Assembly: GCA_020849035.1 (NCBI GenBank)
Contig: JADLHC010000281.1
Location: forward strand, 1 to 47,607
DNA length: 47,607 nucleotides
Reading direction: 5' to 3'
Source of the DNA: Planctomycetia bacterium
Lineage (GTDB): Bacteria; Planctomycetota; MHYJ01; WSZJ01
Shown: piece after piece, positions 6,814 to 18,425 of the stretch
How positions within the stretch are numbered: the stretch's first letter is position 1
How the letters are laid out: every line of letters starts with the position of its first letter
Program-made: the position numbers and the translations under genes
The notes under the pieces: generated by a model
The model's input: the letters and a program-made list of their open reading frames with translations, nothing else
What the model was told of the DNA's origin: nothing
Databases searched by the model: none

Positions 6814-8399
6814 TTGGAGTCGCCCCCCCGCCTCTCTCGACTCTTCAAATGGGATCCGGCAGAAGGAGATGGAACCGAGCCGAACCCCTTCTGCAGGGAT
6901 GAGGCGAACTCCCGTCGAGTCCGAATTCGACTCACCTGATGATTCAGCGCTGAACCACGGGTCGAGGCCGCGATGACCGTGTCCAGGATGTCCCGTAGCG
7001 GTCCAGCGAGGCGCTCCGCCAACACTTGCTCCACGACAGGGCCAGACGGGCTGCCCTCACCAGCTCGGCTGAGTTCGTTCTTCAGTTCGGCCTCTGCCCC
7101 TGGAAGCAGCACCTCTGCTGCAGCCAGACGATCCTGGTGCGACCGACCAGCGATCTTCGAACGCCTCCGGCCTGGAAGATCCTCTGCCGCGCGACGAAGC
7201 ACGTTCGCGAAGGAATGAATCATGAACTCCGCGATCGGAAGGCTCGCCGGTTCACCCAAGACGCCCGCGAGCAGGGCCTTTGATATCTCGATGCAGGCGG
7301 AATCCAAGTAGAGTTGACCATTCTTGGTCGTCGCAGGACCGGCAAATAGGATGCGAGCAACCTGCGGATTCCGAGCTTTTGGTGAGCGCGCCAGCACCTC
7401 GAGAACCCTCCTCCACACACGGACATGCGAGCGCGTCGGCTCCTGAGGATTGTTGAACCCCAGAGTCGATAGTTGAGCCGCTTCCCGCAACCCCGCGGCT
7501 GTGCCCCTGTTGAGTTCGTCGCGTTCCGAGGTGTCGAGTTGGCTCGCCAGCTTCTTCTTCACGTTAACGACCAGAAGGTGTGGGTCGTCCTTCCAGAATG
7601 ACTTTGCACCTTCGACGGCTTCGTCGCGTTCCCATCCGCCCGTATTGGCGATCTGCCTGACCAGGCGGGTCTTGTTCCCGCAATACGCACAGATCTCGGG
7701 CTCGCCACAGTCACCTAGCCACACGCTGCGTGAGCGCCAAGCCAACACCGTAACGGCATCCAGCGTCTTGGGCCGAACATCGGTGAGCCAGGGAGCAATC
7801 CCGGACAGACTTCCCGGAAGCGGCCAATTCAGCTCCAGGGTGCGAAGCAAGCTGGTGCCCAGAGGCACCGCGTAGGCTGGTGCAGGTCCGTTGACGCCTG
7901 ATGTGTACCCGCTGCCCGCGTAGAAGGCGTAGGAGCAATGCCGGATAATTCCGAGCGCGCAGCAAGCAGGACACAATCCGTACTCGCGATCGCGCACGTG
8001 ACGAAAGTGTGCGACCTTAGTCGCGGTCGGGAATTCGTGGAGCAGGTCGCCCACAGGACGCTTGACGTTCGCCGCTTGCGCCGGATCCTGGTAGAACCTA
8101 GGCGCTTCGCCGAGCAGGTTGAATCGCCGTTCATGCTCCAGCACCGGCCGCAGCCAGGCTTCGGGAACGCCATCTGCGGAATCAAGCGAGGCCAGTTCCT
8201 CGACGGACAACACAGGTTTTGCCCACTGCAAGAGCGCGATGAGGAATCGAAGGACAGCGACCTGGTCGAGTGGGCTGGCGGTCGCTAGTTGCCGGATCGA
8301 TGCTGACTGAGTCAGCGTCGCAATCAATCCGAGGCGTTCAACTCTTCCATCCGCGAACAGCACGGGAATCCACGGTGCTCGGAGCAGGTTGAAGCTCAT
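6810..8399 (-). CDS. cas8e: Cascade large subunit Cas8e (Cse1/CasA)
   Basis: Cas8e recognises the PAM and, in ordinary I-E systems, recruits Cas3 after R-loop formation. The 529-residue protein begins MSFNLLRAPWIPVLFADGR, the classic Cse1 opening, and contains a long segment around CPACCALG...GSGYTSGVNGPAP typical of the family, plus a CxxC-bearing region (EICAYCGNKTRL) in the middle. It is the first gene of the operon; the next gene upstream is moaB, with no cas3 between. Whether its Cas3-docking surface is retained cannot be judged by eye and would be informative given the HNH domain on Cas5. Confidence 0.95.
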   Translation of the reverse strand: MSFNLLRAPWIPVLFADGRVERLGLIATLTQSASIRQLATASPLDQVAVLRFLIALLQWAKPVLSVEELASLDSADGVPEAWLRPVLEHERRFNLLGEAPRFYQDPAQAANVKRPVGDLLHEFPTATKVAHFRHVRDREYGLCPACCALGIIRHCSYAFYAGSGYTSGVNGPAPAYAVPLGTSLLRTLELNWPLPGSLSGIAPWLTDVRPKTLDAVTVLAWRSRSVWLGDCGEPEICAYCGNKTRLVRQIANTGGWERDEAVEGAKSFWKDDPHLLVVNVKKKLASQLDTSERDELNRGTAAGLREAAQLSTLGFNNPQEPTRSHVRVWRRVLEVLARSPKARNPQVARILFAGPATTKNGQLYLDSACIEISKALLAGVLGEPASLPIAEFMIHSFANVLRRAAEDLPGRRRSKIAGRSHQDRLAAAEVLLPGAEAELKNELSRAGEGSPSGPVVEQVLAERLAGPLRDILDTVIAASTRGSALNHQVSRIRTRREFASSLQKGFGSVPSPSAGSHLKSRERRGGDSK

Positions 8400-8599
8400 C
8401 GGCAGATCCGTCCAGTCGCGGTCACTTGCCCGAAAACACTTCGGTCGCCACCGAGCGCACCGCCACGTCTCAACGCTCCCCGCGCTCCCTCAGCACGGAA
8501 AGATGATGGTAGGAGGGCGAAGTGGTGCCGCAAGCAAATTCTCGGCGTGTGCCGCGCGACGACTCGGAGCAATTCGACATACCGATCAGAAGTCGATTT
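8400..8599 (-). promoter_or_regulatory. cas operon upstream region; no cas3
   Basis: These 200 bp separate the moaB stop from the cas8e start and should contain the cas operon promoter, or part of it if moaB is co-transcribed. I see no convincing -35/-10 pair and no coding sequence. In ordinary I-E loci cas3 would lie at or near this position, and it is absent here. Confidence 0.4.
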
Positions 8600-9130
8600 C
8601 TATCTTGCAAGGCGCCCAATGGCCGCCGCGCCGCCCCTCGCCTGGGCCAGCAGATGCGCCAGCTCCGGGATCAGCAGCTTCTCGAGCGCCAGCCGCACGG
8701 CCTTGGGCGATCCGGGCGTGACGCAGACCGCGCGGCCCTTGACCAGCCCCAGCGCCGCGCGCGACAGCATCGCGGCGCTGCCGACCTGGTCCCAGCTGAG
8801 CATGCGGAAGAGCTCGCCGAAGCCGGGGAGTTCGCGGTCGAACAGGGAGGTGGCGGCCTGGATGGAGACATCCTTCGGCCCGGCGCCGGTGCCGCCGGTG
8901 ACGAGGACGAGGTCGGCGGTCTTGAGGCGGCGGCGGATGGCGGCGCGGATCTTCGCGAGGTCGTTGGGGATGAGGTCGCGCGACGTCACGCGGTGGCCGG
9001 CGCGCTCGAGCAGCTCCGTGGCGACGCGGCCGGACTCGTCGGTGCGCTCGGTACGCGTATCGGACGTGGTGATGACCGCGCAGGTGGCGCGGAGATCGCC
9101 GGCTTTCTGTTTGTGGTCGCGGACGCCCAT
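8600..9130 (-). CDS. moaB: Molybdopterin adenylyltransferase-like protein MoaB/Mog
   Basis: MoaB/Mog-family proteins adenylylate molybdopterin before metal insertion in molybdenum cofactor synthesis. The roughly 176-residue protein shows the family motifs: AVITTSDTRTERTDESG near the N-terminus, the substrate-binding VLVTGGTGAGPKD motif, and a C-terminal VTPGSPKAV segment. I use the ATG at 9130; a TTG at 9145 would add five residues, and neither start has a clear ribosome-binding site. It is the last housekeeping gene before the cas operon, downstream of gyrB on the same strand, with no other Moco gene in the window. Confidence 0.9.
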   Translation of the reverse strand: MGVRDHKQKAGDLRATCAVITTSDTRTERTDESGRVATELLERAGHRVTSRDLIPNDLAKIRAAIRRRLKTADLVLVTGGTGAGPKDVSIQAATSLFDRELPGFGELFRMLSWDQVGSAAMLSRAALGLVKGRAVCVTPGSPKAVRLALEKLLIPELAHLLAQARGGAAAIGRLAR

Positions 9131-9165
9131 GGGGTAGGGGATCAAGGTCGGGGGAACGGCGTGGA

Positions 9166-9245
9166 CACGGAAAGGCGCTGAAACGGCACGCTGAAAGGCA
9201 CTGCAGGCCCTTGCCCGCCGTGCGTTTCAGCGAGCCGTTTCCGTG
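9166..9245. repeat. Imperfect long inverted repeat between gyrB and moaB
   Basis: Two arms, 9166-9189 and 9220-9245, share CACGGAAA, CGCTGAAACG and CAC in inverted order with small internal differences. A further CGCTGAAAGGCAC copy lies directly after the first arm as a direct repeat. The loop is about 30 nt. The element sits in the spacer between gyrB and moaB. It could be a transcription terminator or processing hairpin, or a small repetitive element; no U-run follows it. Confidence 0.55.
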
Positions 9246-9271
9246 CGTTTCTGCGTCGAGCTTCTTCCTTG

Positions 9272-13430
<4,159 letters not shown>

Positions 13431-13468
13431 GCGGGGAGCAAGACTATCACAGGAGCGGCGCCGGGGGG

Positions 13469-14707
13469 CTACGCGTCGATCGTCAGCGGCATCACCAGGT
13501 AGACGTAGTCACGCCCCGCGCGGATCACGCCCGCCGTCAGCTTGTCGCGCAGGTCCAGCGTGATCGGGCTCGGCGTCTCCGCGGGCTCGGCGGCCTTCGG
13601 CTTCTCCTCCTTCGCGACCTTCTTCCCCTTTCCTTTCTCGGGCTTCTCCGCGCTCGCCTCGACCTTCGTGTCCGCCTCGGAGTCCATCACGTCCGGGCGA
13701 CCGCCGGCGACGATCTTGAGGAAGTCGATGAAGAAGTCCGGGTTGAACGAAATGTCGAAGTCCGGCCCCGCGTACTTCACGGCGACCTCGTGGCTCGCCT
13801 CGCCCGCCTCCCCCGTGATCCTCCTCGCGAACAGCTTCAGGCGGTCCTTCGAGAGCTGGAACTTCACGGCGCGCTGCTTGTCGTCCGTCATGCTCGTCGC
13901 CAGCCTCAGGCGGTACTCGAGCTCGGCAGGGCTGACCTGCACCTTCTTGTCCGGGTCGCCCGGAATCACGTCCTCGTAGTTCGGGAACGACCCCTCAACC
14001 AGCCTCGCGAACAGCGTCCCCGCGCTCGTCTTCGCCTTGATCTGCGTCTCCTCGAACTCGAACGCGATCTCCTCGTCGCCCTCCGAGACGATCTTCTCGA
14101 CGAGGTGAAGCGCCTTCGGAGGCACGATCACCTTCACCTCGTCCTTCGGCCCGCCCGACAGGCGCTTCTTCACGTACGCCATCCGCTTCCCGTCCGTCCC
14201 CACCATCCGCGCCTCGTTCTGGCGCAGCACGAACAGGACGCCCGTCAGCGCGTAGCGGCTCGGCTCGCTCGAGACGGCGAACGCGGTCTTGCGCACCATG
14301 TCGCGGAAGTCGTCCACGGCGATCCGCACGGCCTTCTTCTCGTCGAACTCCGGGAACTGCGGGAAATCCTGGGGATCCGCGCCCGTGAGCTTGAACGACC
14401 CGCCCTCGATCTCGATCGCGCACAGCTTGCCGTCGACGTCGAATCTCACCTCGTCGTCCCGGATGTCCCGAACGATCTGGTTGAGCTTCTGCGCCGGCAG
14501 GACCGCCGACCCGCTCTTCTGGATCCCCACATCGCGCACGGCGAAACGCAGCCCCATCTCGAGGTCGGTCGCCGTCAGGAGCAGTTCGCCGTCCGCGGCG
14601 GAGACCTTGATGTTCTGGAGGATCGGCACGCTCGTCCGCGCGGGAACGGCGGAGGCGACGACGCCGACGGCCTGGGCGAGATCCTGTCTCTTGCAGCGGA
14701 AGCGCAT
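13469..14707 (-). CDS. dnaN: DNA polymerase III beta sliding clamp
   Basis: DnaN is the ring-shaped processivity clamp of the replicase. The 412-residue protein begins MRFRCKRQDLAQAVGVVASAVPARTS and contains ILQNIKVSA, SEPSRYALTGVLF and EGSFPNYEDVIP, all clamp hallmarks. The C-terminus YVYLVMPLTI is typical. It is about 40 residues longer than usual because of a Lys/Glu/Ala/Pro-rich insert around residues 335-380 in domain III, just before the last strands. The ATG at 14707 has GGAG 8 nt upstream. It follows dnaA on the same strand after a 277-bp spacer. Confidence 0.97.
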   Translation of the reverse strand: MRFRCKRQDLAQAVGVVASAVPARTSVPILQNIKVSAADGELLLTATDLEMGLRFAVRDVGIQKSGSAVLPAQKLNQIVRDIRDDEVRFDVDGKLCAIEIEGGSFKLTGADPQDFPQFPEFDEKKAVRIAVDDFRDMVRKTAFAVSSEPSRYALTGVLFVLRQNEARMVGTDGKRMAYVKKRLSGGPKDEVKVIVPPKALHLVEKIVSEGDEEIAFEFEETQIKAKTSAGTLFARLVEGSFPNYEDVIPGDPDKKVQVSPAELEYRLRLATSMTDDKQRAVKFQLSKDRLKLFARRITGEAGEASHEVAVKYAGPDFDISFNPDFFIDFLKIVAGGRPDVMDSEADTKVEASAEKPEKGKGKKVAKEEKPKAAEPAETPSPITLDLRDKLTAGVIRAGRDYVYLVMPLTIDA

Positions 14708-14984
14708 GTCCGGGCTCCGTTCTTCTGATGGTTCTTTCTTATGTAAAACCCTTCACCGTCGTCTTAGGGGCCCGGAATTTGTGGAAAACCTTTCCCGAAC
14801 CTCTCCCAAGTCCTGGCGCGGCAGGGACCTCCGTCCTCCCGTCCCCTACGGCTCCCTCCGGCAACCCCGGGGAAACTCCCGGGAACCAGGTCCGGCTTTC
14901 GTGGAACCCCGCGTTCCGCCCCGCAGTCTTCCACATTCTTTCAACGGCTCTCCGGCCCGATTCCCCGGCCGGCCGGGAAGTTCT
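14708..14984. other. dnaA-dnaN spacer, candidate oriC
   Basis: This 277-bp spacer contains a perfect DnaA box TTTTCCACA on the minus strand at 14780-14788 and a near match TCTTCCACA on the plus strand at 14927-14935. An AT-richer patch (about 14727-14755, TTCTTTCTTATGTAAAACCC) next to the perfect box is a plausible unwinding element in this otherwise GC-rich DNA. It also holds the dnaN promoter region. The number of clear boxes is small, so this is a candidate, not a demonstrated origin. Confidence 0.5.
14780..14788 (-). promoter_or_regulatory. DnaA box
   Basis: TTTTCCACA on the minus strand fits the TTWTNCACA consensus exactly and lies in the dnaA-dnaN spacer. Confidence 0.6.
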
Positions 14985-16355
14985 CTACAGCTTGCCTTTG
15001 CGGATTTCGTCGGCCAGCTGCTCCATGAACGCCCGGAAACCCGGGTCCGAATCTAGCAGGTCCTTCATGGTGTCGATCGCGTACGAAACCGTGGAGTGGT
15101 CGCGCCCGCCGAACGCGTTGCCGATGTCGGTCTGGGACGCGTTGGTCATCGTGCGCGCCAGGTAGATGCCGATCTGGCGCGCCTTCGAGAGCGACTTGGT
15201 GCGGCCCTTGGACTGCAGGTCCGCGGCCTTGACGCCGAGCTTGCGGCAGACGACGGCCTGGATCTCGGCGATCGAGACCGGGGCCGCGGCGACCTCGAGG
15301 GCGTCGCGCAGCGCCTCCCGGGCGACCTCGAGGTCGATCGGGCGGCTGAGCAGGGACGCATACGCCGCCACCTTCGTCACCGCGCCCTCGAGCTCGCGGA
15401 TGTTCGACTCGATGTTCTGCGCGATGAAGAAGTACACGTCCTCCGGGAACGGCGTCCCGCGCGCCTCGGCCTTCTTCTTGAGGATCGCGACGCGCGTCTC
15501 GAACGTCGGCGTGTCGATCCGCGCCACGAGCCCCATCGAGAACCGCGTCATCAGCCGGTCCTCGAGCGTCGGGATGTCCTTCGGCGGCGCGTCCGAGCAC
15601 AGGATGATCTGCTTCGAGGCGTTGTGCAGGGCGTTGAAGGTGTGGAAGAACTCCTCCTGGGAGCCTTCCTTGCCGGCGAGGAAGTGGATGTCGTCGATGA
15701 GGAGGACGTCGACACTGCGCATGCGCGCGCGGAACGCCTCGAGGTTCTTCATGTTCTGCACGGACGCGATGTAGTCGTTCACGAACCCCTCGCAGGACAG
15801 GTAGCAGATGTTGAGGTTCGGCTGGCGGGCGAGGATCGCGTGGCAGATGGCCTGGAGGAGGTGGGTCTTGCCGAGCCCGACGGACCCGTAGAGGAAGAGC
15901 GGGTTGTAGGCCTGGCCGGGGGCGGCAGCGACGGAGGTCGCGGCGGCGTGGGCGAGGCGGTTCGAGAGGCCGATGACGAAGTTCTCGAACGTGTACGACG
16001 GGTTCAGCACGAGGCCGTTCCCGGGCGGGACGGGCGGCAGGGCAAGCACCGGGACCGTGGAGGGCGGGGGCGTCGAGGCGGGCGCGAGCGGCGCCGCCTC
16101 CGCGTTCACCCGGATCGCCAGCTTGACCGGGCCCTCCGCCACCGTGGCCAGCACCTCCTCCAGCGCGCGGCGGTAGTTGCGCTCGTAATGGTCCGCCATG
16201 AACACGTTGCGGACCTGGAGTTCGCAGCTTGCCCCGTTGGGCAGCAGCGTGATCTTGGACGGGTCGAACCAGGCCCGGAACTCGTCCTCCGGCAGCCGCT
16301 GGGCGAGTTCCGCGAAGACGCGGTCCCGCAGGGCGGCACCATCAGAAGGAAGCAT
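14985..16355 (-). CDS. dnaA: Chromosomal replication initiator DnaA
   Basis: DnaA is the AAA+ initiator that binds DnaA boxes and opens oriC. With the ATG at 16355 (AAAGGA upstream) the protein has 456 residues. Domain I is at about 1-85 (LPEDEFRAWFDP), followed by a Pro/Ala linker. The AAA+ domain has Walker A GSVGLGKT at 157-164 and Walker B VDVLLIDDIHFLAG. The C-terminal DNA-binding helix-turn-helix carries the signature GGRDHSTVSYAI. The frame stays open 46 codons further upstream, but that stretch is not DnaA-like and contains promoter-like repeats. Confidence 0.98.
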   Translation of the reverse strand: MLPSDGAALRDRVFAELAQRLPEDEFRAWFDPSKITLLPNGASCELQVRNVFMADHYERNYRRALEEVLATVAEGPVKLAIRVNAEAAPLAPASTPPPSTVPVLALPPVPPGNGLVLNPSYTFENFVIGLSNRLAHAAATSVAAAPGQAYNPLFLYGSVGLGKTHLLQAICHAILARQPNLNICYLSCEGFVNDYIASVQNMKNLEAFRARMRSVDVLLIDDIHFLAGKEGSQEEFFHTFNALHNASKQIILCSDAPPKDIPTLEDRLMTRFSMGLVARIDTPTFETRVAILKKKAEARGTPFPEDVYFFIAQNIESNIRELEGAVTKVAAYASLLSRPIDLEVAREALRDALEVAAAPVSIAEIQAVVCRKLGVKAADLQSKGRTKSLSKARQIGIYLARTMTNASQTDIGNAFGGRDHSTVSYAIDTMKDLLDSDPGFRAFMEQLADEIRKGKL

Positions 16356-16550
16356 GGGGTCCTTTGAGGGGGATTGCGTGTGGGCGAGAGAAACTTCGAG
16401 ACCGTGCGCGACAGGTCGTGTTGTGTGCGTCGTGTTGTGCGCGGGGAGACTAGCAGCCGTGAGTTTGAGCGTCAATTTTGACGCAGCGCGCAAAGCGCGA
16501 CGGGCGAAAACGGTTACGGCGCGGCCGGGTTTTTCTTTTGTGCGGCCCGG
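16356..16550 (-). promoter_or_regulatory. dnaA upstream region with palindrome and tandem repeat
   Basis: This 195-bp spacer before dnaA holds an inverted repeat GCGTCAATTTTGACGC (16469-16484, 7-bp arms) that looks like an operator. It also holds two direct copies of GTCGTGTTGTG (16415-16425 and 16429-16439, 14-bp period). No consensus DnaA box was found here. The elements are well placed to control dnaA transcription, but no binding protein can be named. Confidence 0.45.
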
Positions 16551-17699
16551 TCACGCCGGCTTCGCGACGCGCTTCAGCACGTTCGCGAACGCCTCCGCGG
16601 CCTTCGCGGCGTCCGCGTCGGTGGTGAAGCGTGAGAGCGAGAGGCGGAGGGAGCTGCGGGCCGCGTCGTCGTCGAGGCCCATGGCCTTGAGGATTGCAGA
16701 AGGCTCCATTGCGCCCGAGTGGCAGGCGCTGCCGGTCGAGACGCAGATGCCGTCGGTGTCCAGGCCGAGCATGAGCATGTCGGCGCGGAGGCCGGGGAAG
16801 GAGAGGCTGGCGGTGTTCGGGAGCAGGTGTTCGCGCGTGCCGTTCCAGCGGGCGGACGGGAACGCCTTGAGCGCGGCCTCGGCGACGCGGTCGCGGCGCG
16901 CGCGGATCAGCGGGATGTCCTTCTCCAGCGTCCGGAGCGCGGCCTCGAGCGCCGCGGCGAGCGCCGCGATGCCCGCGACGTTCTCCGTGCCGGGGCGCAG
17001 CCCCTGCTCCTGCCCGCCGCCCTGCAGGATCGCTCCCAGCCGCGTCCCCGTTCGCACGTACAGCGCCCCGACGCCCTTCGGCCCGTGGAACTTGTGCGCC
17101 GCCAGCGACAGCATGTCCACGCCCAGGTCGTTCACGTTCACCGGGATCTTCCCCGCCGCCTGCACCGCGTCCGTGTGCACGTACGCGCCGCACGCGTGCG
17201 CGCGCGCCGCGATCTCCTTCACCGGGTTCAGCACGCCGGTTTCGTTCTGCGCGAGGATGACGGTCACCAGCAGCGTGTCCAGCGTCAGCGCCTCCCCGAC
17301 CGCCTCCGCGCTCACCCGGCCGTCGGTCCCCGGCGCCACCCACGCCACATCCGCGCCCCCTTCCTCCAGCTCCTTCACCGTCTTCGTCACCGCCGGGTGC
17401 TCGATCCCCGACACCACGATCCTCTTCTTCTTGCTGTTCCACTTCTGCGCCGTCTTCCACGTTCCCAGGATCGCCAGGTGGTCCGCCTCCGACCCGCTTC
17501 CCGTGAACACAATCTCCGAGGCGCGCGCGCCGAGCAGAGAGGCCGTCTTCTCTCGCGACTCCGCGAGCAGCTTCTTCGCCTTCCGCCCCGCCGCGTGCGC
17601 CGAGGACGGGTTGCCGAAGCAGTCCCGGAGCGCGGCCGTCGCCGCTTCCAGTGCCTCGGGGCAGATCGGGGTCGTCGCGTTGTTGTCGAGGTAGATCAC
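16551..17699 (-). CDS. iscS: Cysteine desulfurase (IscS/NifS family)
   Basis: This PLP enzyme removes sulfur from cysteine for Fe-S clusters and thiolated cofactors. The 382-residue protein starts MIYLDNNATTP. It has the PLP lysine Lys203 in AAHKFHGPKG, the conserved GGGQEQGLRPGTEN motif near 227-240, and the persulfide-forming Cys326 in STGSACHSG. The short active-site loop resembles the NifS/IscS group I type. It starts with GTG in a 4-bp overlap with the FHA gene. No iscU or mnmA lies nearby, so its specific sulfur acceptor is unknown. Confidence 0.95.
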   Translation of the reverse strand: MIYLDNNATTPICPEALEAATAALRDCFGNPSSAHAAGRKAKKLLAESREKTASLLGARASEIVFTGSGSEADHLAILGTWKTAQKWNSKKKRIVVSGIEHPAVTKTVKELEEGGADVAWVAPGTDGRVSAEAVGEALTLDTLLVTVILAQNETGVLNPVKEIAARAHACGAYVHTDAVQAAGKIPVNVNDLGVDMLSLAAHKFHGPKGVGALYVRTGTRLGAILQGGGQEQGLRPGTENVAGIAALAAALEAALRTLEKDIPLIRARRDRVAEAALKAFPSARWNGTREHLLPNTASLSFPGLRADMLMLGLDTDGICVSTGSACHSGAMEPSAILKAMGLDDDAARSSLRLSLSRFTTDADAAKAAEAFANVLKRVAKPA

Positions 17700-18364
17700 G
17701 GGGTTTTCTGTTCCTGCTTGCGCTCGAGGATCGCCTTCGCGATGGCCCGCTGGCCGAGCCAGCGTGCGGCGAACACGAGTCCGACGAGGATCGCGGTGCA
17801 GAGGACGATGGCGAAGAACCCGGGGCCGGACCTCTGGTCCTGGTAGCGGAGCTTCGGGCCGGTGTTTCGTTCCGTGACGGCGGGCTCCGCCGCCGGAGCG
17901 GCCATCGGGCGCGGCGTGGCGGCGGAAGGGGGGAGCGCCGCGGGAATCGCGGCGGGCCGCATGGTCGGCGGCGTGGGGCTCGACATCGCCGCGGGGGCTC
18001 CCATGGATCCCGGGGCGCGTGCGACCGGCAGCGCCGACTCCTGGTCCTTCATCGCGCTCGTCGTGGACTCGGGGCTCGGGTCGGCGTCCTCGAAGCGGAA
18101 GACGGTCTGGCCGATTGTCACGCGGTCCCCGGCCTTGAGGAACTCCCGCTCCACCTTGCGACCGTTGAGGAGAGTGCCGTTCGTGCTCTGCAGGTCCACG
18201 ATTGCCCAGCCGCCCGACGCCGGGTCGAAACGCGAGTGCTCCCGGGACGCCTTCACGTCCTTGATCGAGAGACCGACCTTGGCCTGCCTGCCGACGACGA
18301 GCGGCCCGCGCAGGTCGACCTTCCGGCCCTGCTCCGGCCCCGACTCGATGATCAGGAACGCCAC
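17696..18364 (-). CDS. FHA-domain membrane protein
   Basis: FHA domains bind phosphothreonine peptides, usually in Ser/Thr kinase signalling. The 222-residue protein has an N-terminal FHA domain at about 1-95 with the core motifs VGRQAK, SREHSRF and QSTNGTLLNG. A Pro/Ala-rich linker of about 70 residues follows, then one transmembrane helix (FFAIVLCTAILVGLVFAARWL) near the C-terminus with a short basic tail. I chose the GTG at 18364 because CGGGAG lies 8 nt upstream and the longer frame runs through a terminator. It overlaps the cysteine desulfurase start by 4 bp. A receptor-like kinase is encoded two genes upstream, a plausible signalling partner. Confidence 0.88.
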   Translation of the reverse strand: MAFLIIESGPEQGRKVDLRGPLVVGRQAKVGLSIKDVKASREHSRFDPASGGWAIVDLQSTNGTLLNGRKVEREFLKAGDRVTIGQTVFRFEDADPSPESTTSAMKDQESALPVARAPGSMGAPAAMSSPTPPTMRPAAIPAALPPSAATPRPMAAPAAEPAVTERNTGPKLRYQDQRSGPGFFAIVLCTAILVGLVFAARWLGQRAIAKAILERKQEQKTP

Positions 18365-18376
18365 GCGCTGCTCCCG

Positions 18377-18402
18377 AAAAAAAAACCGCGGCCTCGCCGC
18401 GG
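18377..18402 (-). terminator. Intrinsic terminator after the CxxC-repeat protein gene
   Basis: On the minus strand CCGCGGC-GAG-GCCGCGG forms a perfect 7-bp stem with a 3-nt loop, followed by nine T residues. It lies 24 bp after the stop codon of the upstream gene and immediately before the ribosome-binding site of the FHA gene. Confidence 0.9.
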
Positions 18403-18425
18403 TTCGCGAACGACCTTCCTGCATC

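Noticed and set aside
8400-9130. Possible cas3 at the start of the cas operon
   Set aside because: The sequence upstream of cas8e is a short spacer and then moaB; no helicase or HD nuclease motif occurs in any frame there.
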